Positions 1 to 10,855 of a stretch of 64,000 nucleotides of DNA are shown here, in pieces. Location of the stretch: contig CM075669.1 in NCBI GenBank assembly GCA_037962975.1, forward strand, positions 80,210,001 to 80,274,000. The letters run 5' to 3'. This stretch comes from Clitoria ternatea (Eukaryota > Streptophyta > Magnoliopsida > Fabales > Fabaceae). The stretch's first letter is position 1, and the number at the start of each line of letters is the position of its first letter. The translations under genes were made by a program, and so were the position numbers. The notes under the pieces were generated by a model, which saw only the letters and a program-made list of their open reading frames with translations, was not told where the DNA came from and did not search any database.

Positions 1-138
1 TTGTTTGTTAGTGGAGAGTAGAGCTCATAAGCAATGGTTTTGTATGCTGATAACATGATTCTACATGCATGTGTAATGTTGTTTGTTAGTGGAGAGCAGA
101 GCTCATTAGGCATTGGTTTTATGTACTGATAACATGAT
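1..138. repeat. Imperfect tandem duplication, two ~60-bp copies
   Basis: A segment beginning TTGTTTGTTAGTGGAGAG at position 1 recurs at position 79, with a few substitutions and a short linker between the copies. Both copies end in CTGATAACATGATT. No coding potential is visible. It lies upstream of the CACTA transposase and is probably internal DNA of that element, whose left end would be outside the window. Confidence 0.7.
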
Positions 139-821
139 TTGGTGTTCATAACTCTCAATATTATATACAATGCGTAGCATATATATTTATCTATACTGGG
201 AAGTTTTTTGTATGTAACAGGCCGTTTCTAAATTTGGGAAATATCTAGTTTACAGGGGAGACTCTGCCAAAATTTTGGTAGGGTCCCTTTCTTAGGGAAC
301 TTAAAAAATAAAACTCAACTTTAAAAATGTAGGGTTTAGTCGTGTGTGTACCCATTAGATTCCCGTTCAAGTTTCAAAACAACCGGCTGATGTACCATGT
401 TGTGTTGGATCTTGAATTATCCCGGTTGGACAGTTTGGTATGAATTTGTAACCAGTAGGGCGTAACCTATCAATGTTGTATATGGTCTATCTTGAGACGT
501 TGAATGTTTATTTCAAATTTCGGTTATGGTGTTTCGTATTGTCCCCAGGGTGCATGTCTGCGTGTGGTGTTTCATACCATACGTATCTCTGTGTACTCGG
601 GGACCAATGCGAAATGCTGCCGAAATTTTAAATGAACATCAATGACACAAGATAGACCACATACAACATCGATGGGTTACGGATGGTTGCATATTCATCC
701 CGAATGGGATAGGGCCCACCAATTTGCAGCATCAAAGAGATAGAGAGTGATTCACAATGGATAGTCAAATAAAATTTAAATAATTTAAAGTAACAGAAAT
801 CGTGCTTGTTAGATATTGTAA
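139..821. other. Non-coding leader of CACTA transposase gene
   Basis: No convincing exon is visible here. The stretch at about 190-292 (TATACTGGGAAG ... TTTACAGGGGAGACTCTG ... TTTTGG) has a diverged second copy at about 4984-5093 inside the same transposon. It may be promoter or intron sequence of the element. Confidence 0.45.
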
Positions 822-3800
822 ATGGAGGTACCGGCAAATCGGCGATGGATGTACAACCGACTAGATCGCAATTGGCGAATGACTGAGGAGTTTATGATGG
901 GGCTATTGGAGTTCATTCCGTTCGCTACAGCAAAAATGCCTGGATTTGAAGTGACTCAGAAGATTCGTTGTTCGTGCTTAAGGTGCAAATGCATGAGTTT
1001 TGAATATGCGGATGATGTCATGTGCCATCTAACTGAGAAAGGGTTCATGGAAACATACCACTGCTGGTACAACCATGGTGAGCAGTTACCGCCTAGACCA
1101 TCAGGCGTAACCGTGCAACAGTCTTACTACAAGGTTGAAGGAAACAGGGATACGTACAACAACATAGAACAAATGGTGATGGATCATATTGGACCCTCCA
1201 TAGGGCATATGCTAGAACATGATGACCAAGCAGGGAATGAGGATGACAATGTAGAGGAGGATCCTAATCTGGAGGTGAAGAGATTTTATGATTTGTTAGT
1301 GGCAGCTCAGACTCCATTGTGGGACAGGTGCAAGAGTCACACTGAGTTATTCGCCTCCCTAGCTGCTTTAAGCCTAAAGGCAGATTATAATCTTTCTGGA
1401 GGTTATTTTAATAGGATGGTCAATCTGATGCGTTCCATTATGCCTAGTAATCATCGAATGCCAACAAACCTGTACCATGCTAAGAAACAAGTGGCAAACT
1501 TGGGGTTGGGTTATGTGAAGATAGAGTGTTATGTTGGCGGATGTATGCTGTTCAGAAATGAATTTGCAGATAAGAGTGTCACAAAATGTCTACATTGTAA
1601 TGAGGAACACTACAAAACCGTTAAAAGGAGAGGGAAGGTAACCCGGACGGCCAGGAAGAAATGTGGTACTTCCCTATAACACCGCGTCTTCAACGCCTGT
1701 ATGCCTCATTGTCCATGGCAAAACACATGCGTTGGCATGCTCTGAACCGAACACAAGAGGGGTTTCTTTGCCATCCTTCCGACGGGAAAGCATGAAAGTG
1801 TTTGGATGAGTTATATCCGTACTTTTTTGGCGAGCCACGCAATGTAAGACTTGGCTTATGTACTGATGGGTTTAACTCGTTCGGTCAATACGGAAGAGCT
1901 TACTCTTGTTGGCCAGTCATACTGACCCCATACAATCTGCCTCCTGATATGTGTATGAAGAGGGAGGTCATGTTTCTATCTATACTGGTTCCAGAACCCA
2001 AAAATCCAAAGGCGAACATAGACATGTTTTTGCAACCGTTGGTTGAAGAGTTATCACAATTATGGGATGTCGGGGTAATGACATACGATGTGTCTTTGAA
2101 GAACAATTTCATGATGCGTGCTGTTTTGATATGGACTATTAACGACTTCCCGGCCTATGGTATGCTTTCTGGATGGTCAACGTCTGGGAAGCTTGCTTAC
2201 CCTGTATGAATGGAACATATCGGGGGGAATCACTCCCTGTAAGTGGCAAGACAAGTTTCTTTGACTGTCATAGAAAGTTTCTACCGTTGGATCACCCGTT
2301 TAGGAGAAACAAAACCGCTTTTAAGAAGAACAAGGTGGTTAATGAACCTCCACCCCGCAGGTTTTCCGGTGCACGGGTTTGGTAGAGGGTCGAAGAGTAT
2401 CCCTACATCTGGGACAAGAGTATTAAGGAGTTTGCAGGTTATGGTAAGGAACACCACTGGGTGAAGTAGAGCATCTTGTGGGATTTGCCATATTGGAAAG
2501 ACTTGTTGTTAAGACACAACATTGATGTCATGCACACTGAACGTAATGTTTTCATGAATATTTTTGACACTGTTATGGACATCAAGGGGAGAACAAAGGA
2601 CAACGAGAAGAGTCGTCTAGACCTTCCGATTTGGTGTTCTAGGAAGGAGTTAGAATTGAGGGATGCGGGACGTGGAAGAATGTTTAAACCCCATGCAAAA
2701 TATGTTTTAACTAGACCGCAACAGATTGTTGTGTGTATTTGGATGAATGGGTTGACCCTGCCTGACGGATTCGCTTCTAACTTGAGTAGATGTGTCGACG
2801 TGAAGGAGGGCAGGGTGTTTGGCATGAAAAGTCATGATTACCATGTCTTTATGCAACAACTACTCTCGTACACGTTTCATGCCTTACCGAAGCCTATTTG
2901 GAAACCGTTGGTTGAGTTGAGTCACTTCTTTAAGGAGTTGATGGTAACTTCGTTGACTGTGGAGAAACTTGTGAAGATGGAAGAAACCATCCCGGTATTG
3001 ATTTGTAAGTTGGAGCAGATTTTCCCACCAAGTTTTTTTGACTCGATGGAGCATTTGCCTATCCATCTACTGTACGAGGCCTTGGTTGGTGGCCCCGTGC
3101 AGTATCGTTGGATGTATCCATTCGAAAGGTGACCGCCAGAACTCTTTAATTTCCTTCCAAACATTTCTTATAATAGTTTTTTCTAACTTAACATTTGTTT
3201 ATGATTTGAAGATTCTTAAGCTCTTTAAAAGACAAAGTGTCAAACAAAGCCTGCGTTGAAGCATCAATTTGTGAGGCATACTTAGTCGAAGAAATGACAA
3301 CTTTTGCTTCTTTCTATTTTCCGACGGAGATAGAAACTAGAATGAGTAGAATTCCCCGCAATCTTGGGGTAGCCACCCGCACAGGGTTTGATGAACAAAT
3401 ATCAATTTTCAACTATCCTGGTCATCCGGGGGGCAAGCTCACAAAATGTTACATTGATGAGAAAGATCGAAAGGCGGCTCACTTGTACATTCTTCTAAAT
3501 TGCCCAGAAGTAGAACCCTTTCTTGAGTAAGTCATAAAAGTTATATGTTACATTCTAAACCTAGCTTTTATAGTATCTAAATTTGTTTCCTTTAAATAGC
3601 TTATATACAGATATGCTAAAACTTGGGCAAAATGATTTAACTGATGACCAAATTCATAGTGAGGTGTCATCCAAGTTCATTGGTTGGTTCGCATAACACG
3701 TAAGACCCGTATACCAAGTGTTTTTTATCTTTGCTTCTAACTCCCGGTATCTAACGATGACCTATTTGTTATGTTGTACATAGATACAAGACCCTAACAA

Positions 3801-4563
3801 CCATATTGAAGATTCTTTACTCCAAGCCCTTTCTTGGGGACCGGTGAAAACTGTTAAAAAATGGCCTATTTACTACGTAAATGGCTACAAGTTTAATATT
3901 CTTCAATGGAGTGAAGGGATGTGTACCCATAACTACGGGGTTTGTGTTAGAGGCACCGCCGGACAGTTGGAAGAAGACTTTTATGGAGTGCTGACAGAGA
4001 TTGTTGAAGTTTTGTTCTCTGGATGACTAAGAAGAAATATTATTCTATTCAAATGTGATTGGTTCGACAACACAATCGGTGTTGGAACAAAGGTTGACAA
4101 CAACTACGGCTTAGTTGAGGTCAAGAAGAATGGTAGATATAAAGGGTTTGATCCCTTCATTTTTGCCCAACAAGCTGAGCGGGTTTATTACACCAACTTC
4201 CCGAGAGGACATCGGGACTGGTATGCAGTAATCAAGGCCAAGGCCCGAAGTCAGATCACTGACAATGTCTCCGAGGAGGTCGATGACGCTTATCAGCTTG
4301 CACCACATGAGCTCAACAATGGCAATTTATTGTTCAACATTGATCCAGTCATAATGGATGAGACACTCACCACTACGGGGGGTGAACATATTGACAAAGA
4401 CCTTGTCTCTCGATCAAAACAGTTTAGGGCTGATCTGGATACTGATGAAGTTGTTCAAATAAATAACCATAGTGACACTAAAACTGAGGGGGAATTTGAA
4501 ACTGAAATAGACACAGAGTATGTAGTTATTAAACATATATACATAGGTTTATATATATCCTGA
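822..4563 (+). pseudogene. CACTA TNP2-type transposase, broken
   Basis: Begins with ATG at 822 (MEVPANRRWMYNRL). The first 858 nt carry a Transpos_assoc-like cysteine-rich segment (CSCLRCKCMSF) and a linker. The frame is lost near 1655, and the homologous frame continues through an in-frame TGA near 1793 in place of a tryptophan codon. The Transposase_21/TNP2 core resumes at 1802-2209 (YPYFFGEPRNVRLGLCTDGF) and stops again at TGA. The segment at 2476-3132 holds LRHNIDVMHTERNVF and a DUF4218-like region. The segment at 3842-4320 holds a DUF4216-like region (WPIYYVNGYKFN ... CDWFDN), with another TGA at about 4024. At least four lesions argue against activity. In the family the protein cuts and joins element ends. 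Intron positions are not resolved, and the 3' end may lie at the GT near 4516. Confidence 0.8.
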
Positions 4564-4596
4564 GACTAACCTTTCTTTTCATGATTTTATCTATAG

Positions 4597-5581
4597 ATGA
4601 CGGGACGTCGACTGCCCTTCAGTAGGGGTGGTGGGTCCAGGACCCCGGCATCCCGTCTGGGGACTTCCACCCCAGAACAGGGAACCACTCGATCACCACC
4701 ACAGCAGACTACTCCATCACCACCACAGCTGACCACCCCATCACCACCACAGCTGACCACCCCAGAGCAGACTCCTGGAGTTGGTGGCTTGGAGGACAAT
4801 GGCCATTAGGCCACCCCACCTCCGGCATCCCCTCTGCTCATGTTGGTACCCGTACCGGCCGGAGACGAGTAAGTCACTAAAACTCAAATACTTTTATGTT
4901 ATTTGTATAGTACTTTATTTTAAACTTTAGTGGAAAGACTTGTTGGTTTATTGTATGTTACTTTAATTAGTACTTGTATAGATTGAATTATACTGGGAAT
5001 TCTTCTATTTGTAACAGGGTAACTATTTAAACTTGGAAATGTTACATTTACAGGGGAGACTCTGTCGGAATTTTGGGAGTCTCCCTAGATTGTGTGTTGT
5101 TATACTCCTAATATAATTGTTGTCATTACAACTTTGTTGATAGTAGTCGCACTACCAAAGCGATTACTAAGGTTTTAAAGGCCCAGTGGGATGGCCCATA
5201 TATATCTTGGACAGATGCTGGGTCCAAGATAGGTGGTCTGACACCTTCTCAGTAAGTTACCACATCAATTTGTTATGATTTGATTTGTAAAATAGACCTC
5301 TTATTAATTTTGAATTCTCATTTCATTTTACAGCGTGATTATCAGTGGGCAGAGGGTATGATTGATGAGATTAGGAAGGTCTTTGCCACAAAGACCTCCA
5401 AAATCATCAAGAGTACCCTTTGGAAGGTGAGGGACAAGGGTGAGCGCCCTCGTTGGATCCCCGAGGACCATTGGGACGGGATGGTCCAGAAGTGGGGCGG
5501 TGTCCTGTTCCAGCAGGCGAGTGCTCGGAACAGGGCAAACAGAGCCGTCGATGCTGCAGCCTCAGTTTACACTGGGGGTAG
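4597..5581 (+). pseudogene. Second CACTA gene (Transposase_24-like), 5' part
   Basis: Opens with a Pro/Thr/Gln-rich stretch (4597-4809) containing a 24-bp tandem repeat encoding PSPPQLTT, and hits a TAG at 4807. Homologous coding resumes at about 5143-5253 (KAITKVLKAQWDGPYISWTDAG) and, after a short intron ending at about 5333, at 5334-5581. That last part includes RDYQWAEGMIDEIRK, WKVRDKGERPRWIPEDHW and ASARNRANRA, typical of plant CACTA accessory proteins. At 5581, inside the codons for the TGGS motif, an LTR retrotransposon is inserted; the gene resumes at 11434. In related elements the product is thought to bind the subterminal repeats. This copy has a stop plus an insertion. Confidence 0.7.
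4689..4772 (+). repeat. 24-bp coding tandem repeat
   Basis: About three copies of a CACCACAGCTGACCACCCCA-type unit, encoding a Pro-Ser-Pro-Pro-Gln-(Leu/Gln)-Thr-Thr repeat within the second CACTA gene. A low-complexity, proline-rich N-terminal region. Confidence 0.75.
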
Positions 5582-6621
5582 TGACAGGGCCCGCAAGCGC
5601 ACGGGTTATGTCGCGTAATATAAAAGATTATCGTTCTCCACAGGGACTGTGTTCAAAGTACCAGCATATTGAAATTTAATTATCCACACAATTGATTTTT
5701 AAGGTTTTTGTAAAATAAAGCAAAATTAAGTTGCACAGAATACGAATAAATACAAACAAAATAAAATTTACTTGATACTTAAAAATCAGAGTTGAGAGTA
5801 TCTTGGGATTTCGGGGGATCAAGATTCTATTTTATGTTTAATGAATTTTAACTTTTCATAAATAAGAATCGAATTAAGTTTTCCAAGGCGAATTTTCCAA
5901 AAGCTAATTAATATGTTCCTCTCGGAATCCTATTAATGTACCTAACCTATGGAAAGCGCTGCTTAATCCTCAGAAAGGCCCATTATCGTTTTATGAAAAT
6001 CCCTTTTATTTCCTCAAAAGAATTTTGATTACTTTCACGGTTTTACCGAGGTCACAAAAAAGCATTTCAAAAATCTTAGGTTTAGTTCAAAGCTTTCTGG
6101 TAAAAATAAATCTCTCGATTCTATTTATTACCTAAACTTACTAATATACCCGTAAGTATACAGTTTTATCATTTAGGTTCTTGTTAGGAATTACTAAAAG
6201 CATTAAGCATAATTGAACTAAATGGAAAACAGAAATTTATTTAATTCCAAGTTAAAATAACATTAAAATAAAATATTATCATACCCCCTTTATCCCAAGA
6301 TAATTAATTTAGCTACTCATGAAATAATTCAAATTCATATATATAACGGAAAAATAAAACATACAAGACATGGTAAAAAATAAAGACTTACGGGTTTCTC
6401 CAAAAGCTCAGAATAATTTACCACTGTATTTCCTTGTTGCAATATTCCTCCACCAATTACAAATTGGAACACTCAATTTCACAATCCTCACAACTCTTAC
6501 ACAAAATAAAAGAAAGAGAAAGAAAATAAAACAGAGAAAGAAAACGAAAGAAAAGAAAAGGAATGAAGCTGATGAAGAATGGGATTTGGATCTGGATGCC
6601 TTCTCTGCTTGGATTGCTTCT

Positions 6622-6630
6622 CCTTTTATA
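6622..6630 (-). promoter_or_regulatory. TATA box of left LTR
   Basis: On the minus strand the sequence reads CCTATAAAAGGAG, a strong plant TATA match. It is 141 bp downstream (minus sense) of the palindrome array. The predicted start site would be around 6,590-6,600. Confidence 0.6.
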
Positions 6631-6771
6631 GGCGAAGGAAGGGAGGAAGCCAGCTAAGAAAACGCGTTGCAAGTTGGAAACTTTCGGTGCATGTGATTTC
6701 CAGCTGTTCCAGTTGTCTTCAATTTGCGTATTTTTGTTGTTTCCAATAATTCGGCGCATGATTTCACTGAT

Positions 6772-7027
6772 GAATCGATTCCTCCAGTTGATTTTTGCCT
6801 TCAAAACAGCGTGTGAATCGATTCCTAAAGGTGGGAATCGATTCCCAGCATGATGAATCGATTCCTGGCCTTCATGAATCGATTCCCAGCCTTCCAAACC
6901 TCAATGAATCGATTCCTATAAGGGGGAATCGATTCCCAGCCCTATGAATCGATTCCCAACAGCCTTGAATCGATTCCTAGCTTATGTTTCACATGGGAAT
7001 CGATTCCTGTAAGGGTGAATCGATTCC
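6772..7027. repeat. Phased array of 11 GAATCGATTCC palindromes (left LTR)
   Basis: Copies of GAATCGATTCC begin at 6772, 6815, 6835, 6855, 6876, 6906, 6926, 6946, 6967, 6997 and 7017. The core GAATCGATTC is a perfect palindrome, and several copies extend to GGAATCGATTCC. Steps after the first are 20, 20, 21, 30, 20, 20, 21, 30 and 20 bp, so the pattern repeats every 91 bp. The spacings are not all multiples of three, which argues against protein coding. Confidence 0.95.
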
Positions 7028-7343
7028 TACCCTTTCCTGGAAGTGTTTTCTTGCATTTTTGAGGCGTTTTGGACAGTATAGCTCATGGTTCTTGATTGTT
7101 TTCATCCTTTGACACTTTGATCATCTTTTTGGGTTCTTGAATCCATTTTCCATTTATATTCATTCATTCTTAAAATGGATCATCAATAATTCCAAATCTA
7201 TTAATTTCTGCAAAATAAAAGTACCCGAGTAGAATACAGTGGAAAGAAAGCAAAAATCACAATAAATAAAGGAAATACAGTGCATAATGATTAAAATCCT
7301 AAGTAAACTAAATCTAATTTATTGTGTTATAAAACACTTATCA

Positions 7344-7362
7344 AAATACCCCAAACCAAAAC
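7344..7362 (-). other. Polypurine tract of the gag-only element
   Basis: On the minus strand the sequence directly before the 3' LTR reads GTTTTGGTTTGGGGTATTT, a G-rich tract where plus-strand DNA synthesis would be primed. Its purine run is imperfect. Confidence 0.55.
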
Positions 7363-8658
7363 ATTGCTTGTCCTCAAGCAATCACCATATTCACAAGATA
7401 AAATACAGAAAACACTAAGCTTAATAAACTAAGGAATCCAAAATAGAGAAAAAGATTTATTCAAATGCCAATATTAATTTTCTTATGTGAATCAATTTTC
7501 ATTATCAAGACAGAGGATACTCTTCTCTCAATTTTCACTCAAAGTGTTTCATGGTTTGTGTATCACTCAGATCATCATAGTCAAAAAATATTACCATAAG
7601 CTTGTTAATAAACCAGAAACTCCACAGTTTAGATAGAAAATATGTCAAAGTCTAAAGGTCTTTCAAAGGTTGTAATGTGGCCTTGGGTTGTTAAGGTAGG
7701 AATTTCAAGAAAAATGGAATACAAAAGGGCTTTAACAGTCATGAATGATTCAAATCACCATTATAAATTTAACAGAGCAAATTTTTGAACTTTTATGGAC
7801 TTTTTAGAATTCATTCAATATCATCCTTTTGATTTTCTTTTTCTTTTTCTTGCTTTTCTTTGCATTCAATACATATTTTTCGTAAGTCCTTTTTTCTTTC
7901 TTTGCTCCACTAAATTTCCAACTTTTTCACCATTAAGAGAGTATCAGTCAATGAAAGGTTTCAAGGAAAAATTTTCACTTTTAGGCTCAAAAGGGGCAAC
8001 TAGGGGTCAAATTATGCAAAATTCTGAGGCTTAAGAATAAGACCTAATTGTGCCTTTATCATCCTAAGACATATAATCAAAAACCATTTTGAATTGGTTG
8101 AAAAACAAGTTCTAGAATATTAATGACTATGAGATTCACTCAATCAAGAAGATATGGGTTTTGAAAATTTGTTTGATAAATTACCTATTTTGGCTCAAGT
8201 CTAACCATGGAAAGTCTTTTCAAAGAAAATTTTAATCACATAAGGTTCATTTAAGCATTTATTTGGCATTTAAACAATCAAATTTTGAAAATTTTACTCA
8301 AAATTTTAGGGGTCCTTAGATATTTTAGCCTTGTGTTCAAAGTAAATTTATCATGCAATCATGGTAAATTACAAGATTACAAACAAAATAAGGAAAACAC
8401 ACATGCAAAATAAAATAACAATCACACAACGTAAACAAAACAGTTAAGTTTTCTTACCTACCACCCCAAACCAGAATTTGACATTGTTCTCAATGTTAAA
8501 ATGGATGATAAAAGGATAAGAAAACTTACCTGTAATAACCCCAAACCAGCATCTGACATAGTTGTTTTTTTTTTTTTTTTATTATTATTAAAGACATGGG
8601 GTTACCTCCCCACAAGTGCTAAGTTTTAAGTCTTCAGCCAGACTTTTTTGAACCAGCT
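7363..8658 (-). other. Internal non-coding region of the gag-only element
   Basis: AT-rich, with no pol-like coding on either strand. An ORF at 7795-8034 (+) is a phenylalanine-rich low-complexity reading of T-rich DNA and is not taken as a gene. Confidence 0.5.
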
Positions 8659-8865
8659 TCAGCTATACAATTCATACCTGAACACAGGTTTTAATGGTCT
8701 GAATTCTACCTTAGGGATCAGTTCTCTTTTAGCCAAAAAATCACAGAAGTGTGTTTTTGAAATGCCTGAAAAGTCATAAGATAAAACAGATTCAAGTGGA
8801 TCAAGAGGGAGGTTTTGGATTGCCTCTTTCTCTACCACTTGGTCAATAAAATCTATTTCAAACAT
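8659..8865 (-). pseudogene. Short ORF downstream of gag in the retroelement
   Basis: 68 residues starting MFEIDFIDQVVEKEAIQN. It lies after the gag ORF in the element's sense direction, where gypsy elements place the gag-protease junction. No DTG/DSG protease motif is seen. Most likely a remnant of a gag-pol linker; function unknown. Confidence 0.35.
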
Positions 8866-9015
8866 AACAAAGTTAACAGGTATGTAAAATTTTCCTACCT
8901 TGATAGGAATAACCTCTAAAATACCTGGATTCTGAAGCTTGGGCAGTACCTTCTTTTGGATCAGTGTACTGCTCTCCTCAATTATCGGATGAGATAGAGA
9001 CTCATCAAATTTCTT

Positions 9016-9504
9016 CTATTCCTTAGCTTCTTCTTTAGTTATGCCAACCGGATCATCATAATGAGTATCACTCCTAAGAGTGATGTCCATGGTGTGGTTA
9101 GATGGTCCTACCTCAAGTTTTACAGAAAATGTTTCTGGTGTTTTCATAGAAAAAGAGGTTTGTTGGACAATTTGATTTTCCAAAATTTTGTTATGGGTGG
9201 CCAGAGAGTCCACCTTTGAAGCTAAGGTTTTTATGGCATTTGAGAACTCTTCATTTCGTTTTTCTTGGGTGCTTACAAAATTTTCCATCAGTATTTCAAG
9301 TTTGGATTTTTGTGGAGGATAGTTTTGGAATACTGGTAAGCTTCTAAAATCACTGCTATGGTTATAATTCCCTATAGCATCCAACTGATGAAATTTTTGT
9401 TCATGGTGGTTTAAGGATATTGCAAAATAGCAATTTGTAGCAGCATGTCCTGAATCACCACAAATACAACAATAAAGGTCAGTAGCACCTGTTAAGAATT
9501 CCAT
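9016..9504 (-). CDS. Gag-like protein with CCHC zinc knuckle
   Basis: 162 residues starting at ATG 9504. Residues 12-26 contain a retroviral-type zinc knuckle (CCICGDSGHAATNC, spacing C-x2-C-x4-H-x4-C), which in gag proteins binds RNA for packaging. A central segment (KSKLEILMENF ... TLASKVDSLATHNKILENQ) looks like a coiled coil. It is much shorter than autonomous gypsy gag and begins near the knuckle, so the capsid part is missing or encoded upstream without an open frame. It starts about 137 nt beyond the primer-binding site (minus sense). It is a domesticated or truncated gag of a non-autonomous element, or simply a decayed one. Confidence 0.55.
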   Translation of the reverse strand: MEFLTGATDLYCCICGDSGHAATNCYFAISLNHHEQKFHQLDAIGNYNHSSDFRSLPVFQNYPPQKSKLEILMENFVSTQEKRNEEFSNAIKTLASKVDSLATHNKILENQIVQQTSFSMKTPETFSVKLEVGPSNHTMDITLRSDTHYDDPVGITKEEAKE

Positions 9505-9641
9505 AACAGACCAAGATCAAGGGTGATCTTTGAAAATAAAAATAAAAATAAATAACTAGAAATAAAACAAACTAAAAATAAAAATATTAACAAGTATGAT
9601 CTAATCGAATTTCAATATTGCCGATATTTGAGGGACAACAG

Positions 9642-9659
9642 TCCCCGGCAACGGCGCCA
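9642..9659 (-). other. Primer-binding site of the gag-only element
   Basis: The minus strand reads TGGCGCCGTTGCCGGGGA, six bases after the 5' LTR ends. This motif is common in plant gypsy elements and resembles the complement of a tRNA 3' end (tRNA-Asp has been proposed in related elements). Confidence 0.75.
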
Positions 9660-10705
9660 AAAACTTGACAGGGCCCGCAAGCGCACGGGTTATGTCGCGT
9701 AATATAAAAGATTATCGTTCTCCACAGGGACTGTGTTCAAAGTACCAGCATATTGAAATTTAATTATCCACACAATTGATTTTTAAGGTTTTTGTAAAAT
9801 AAAGCAAAATTAAGTTGCACAGAATACGAATAAATACAAACAAAATAAAATTTACTTGATACTTAAAAATCAGAGTTGAGAGTATCTTGGGATTTCGGGG
9901 GATCAAGATTCTATTTTATGTTTAATGAATTTTAACTTTTCATAAATAAGAATCGAATTAAGTTTTCCAAGGCGAATTTTCCAAAAGCTAATTAATATGT
10001 TCCTCTCGGAATCCTATTAATGTACCTAACCTATGGAAAGCGCTGCTTAATCCTCAAAAAGGCCCATTATCGTTTTATGAAAATCCCTTTTATTTCCTCA
10101 AAAGAATTTTGATTACTTTCACGGTTTTACCGAGGTCACAAAAAAGCATTTCAAAAATCTTAGGTTTAGTTCAAAGCTTTCTGGTAAAAATAAATCTCTC
10201 GATTCTATTTATTACCTAAACTTACTAATATACCCGTAAGTATACAGTTTTATCATTTAGGTTCTTGTTAGGAATTACTAAAAGCATTAAGCATAATTGA
10301 ACTAAATGGAAAACAGAAATTTATTTAATTCCAAGTTAAAATAACATTAAAATAAAATATTATCATACCCCCTTTATCCCAAGATAATTAATTTAGCTAC
10401 TCATGAAATAATTCAAATTCATATATATAACGGAAAAATAAAACATACAAGACATGGTAAAAAATAAAGACTTACGGGTTTCTCCAAAAGCTCAGAATAA
10501 TTTACCACTGTATTTCCTTGTTGCAATATTCCTCCACCAATTACAAATTGGAACACTCAATTTCACAATCCTCACAACTCTTACACAAAATAAAAGAAAG
10601 AGAAAGAAAATAAAACAGAGAAAGAAAACGAAAGAAAAGAAAAGGAATGAAGCTGATGAAGAATGGGATTTGGATCTGGATGCCTTCTCTGCTTGGATTG
10701 CTTCT

Positions 10706-10714
10706 CCTTTTATA
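10706..10714 (-). promoter_or_regulatory. TATA box of right (5') LTR
   Basis: Identical to the left LTR copy, TATAAAAGG on the minus strand. It is the likely promoter of the element's genomic RNA. Confidence 0.65.
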
Positions 10715-10855
10715 GGCGAAGGAAGGGAGGAAGCCAGCTAAGAAAACGCGTTGCAAGTTGGAAACTTTCGGTGCATGTGATTTCCAGCTGTTCCAGTTGT
10801 CTTCAATTTGCGTATTTTTGTTGTTTCCAATAATTCGGCGCATGATTTCACTGAT

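Larger units (their letters stand above)
5582..7343 (-). repeat. 3' LTR of the gag-only retrotransposon (left copy)
   Basis: 1,762 bp, bounded by TG...CA. Reading on the minus strand, U3 starts at 7343 and includes the GAATCGATTC palindrome array (7027 to 6772). A TATA box follows at 6630-6622, then a long R/U5. It differs from the right LTR by two substitutions (near 5965 and 7217) and one G fewer in the G run at about 6921-6925. Confidence 0.93.

Noticed and set aside
6457..6897. 146-residue minus-strand ORF in the LTR (exact copy at 10541-10981) and + ORFs at 6370-6657, 10454-10741, 10879-11097
   Set aside because: They arise because LTR sequence and the GAATCGATTCC repeats happen to be open. 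They have no recognisable domain, overlap the predicted TATA box, and the repeat spacing does not keep one frame.
6772..7027. CRISPR-like array
   Set aside because: The repeats are 10-12-bp palindromes with 9-20-bp gaps of similar sequence, duplicated in both LTRs of a plant retrotransposon. There are no cas genes, and the context is eukaryotic.
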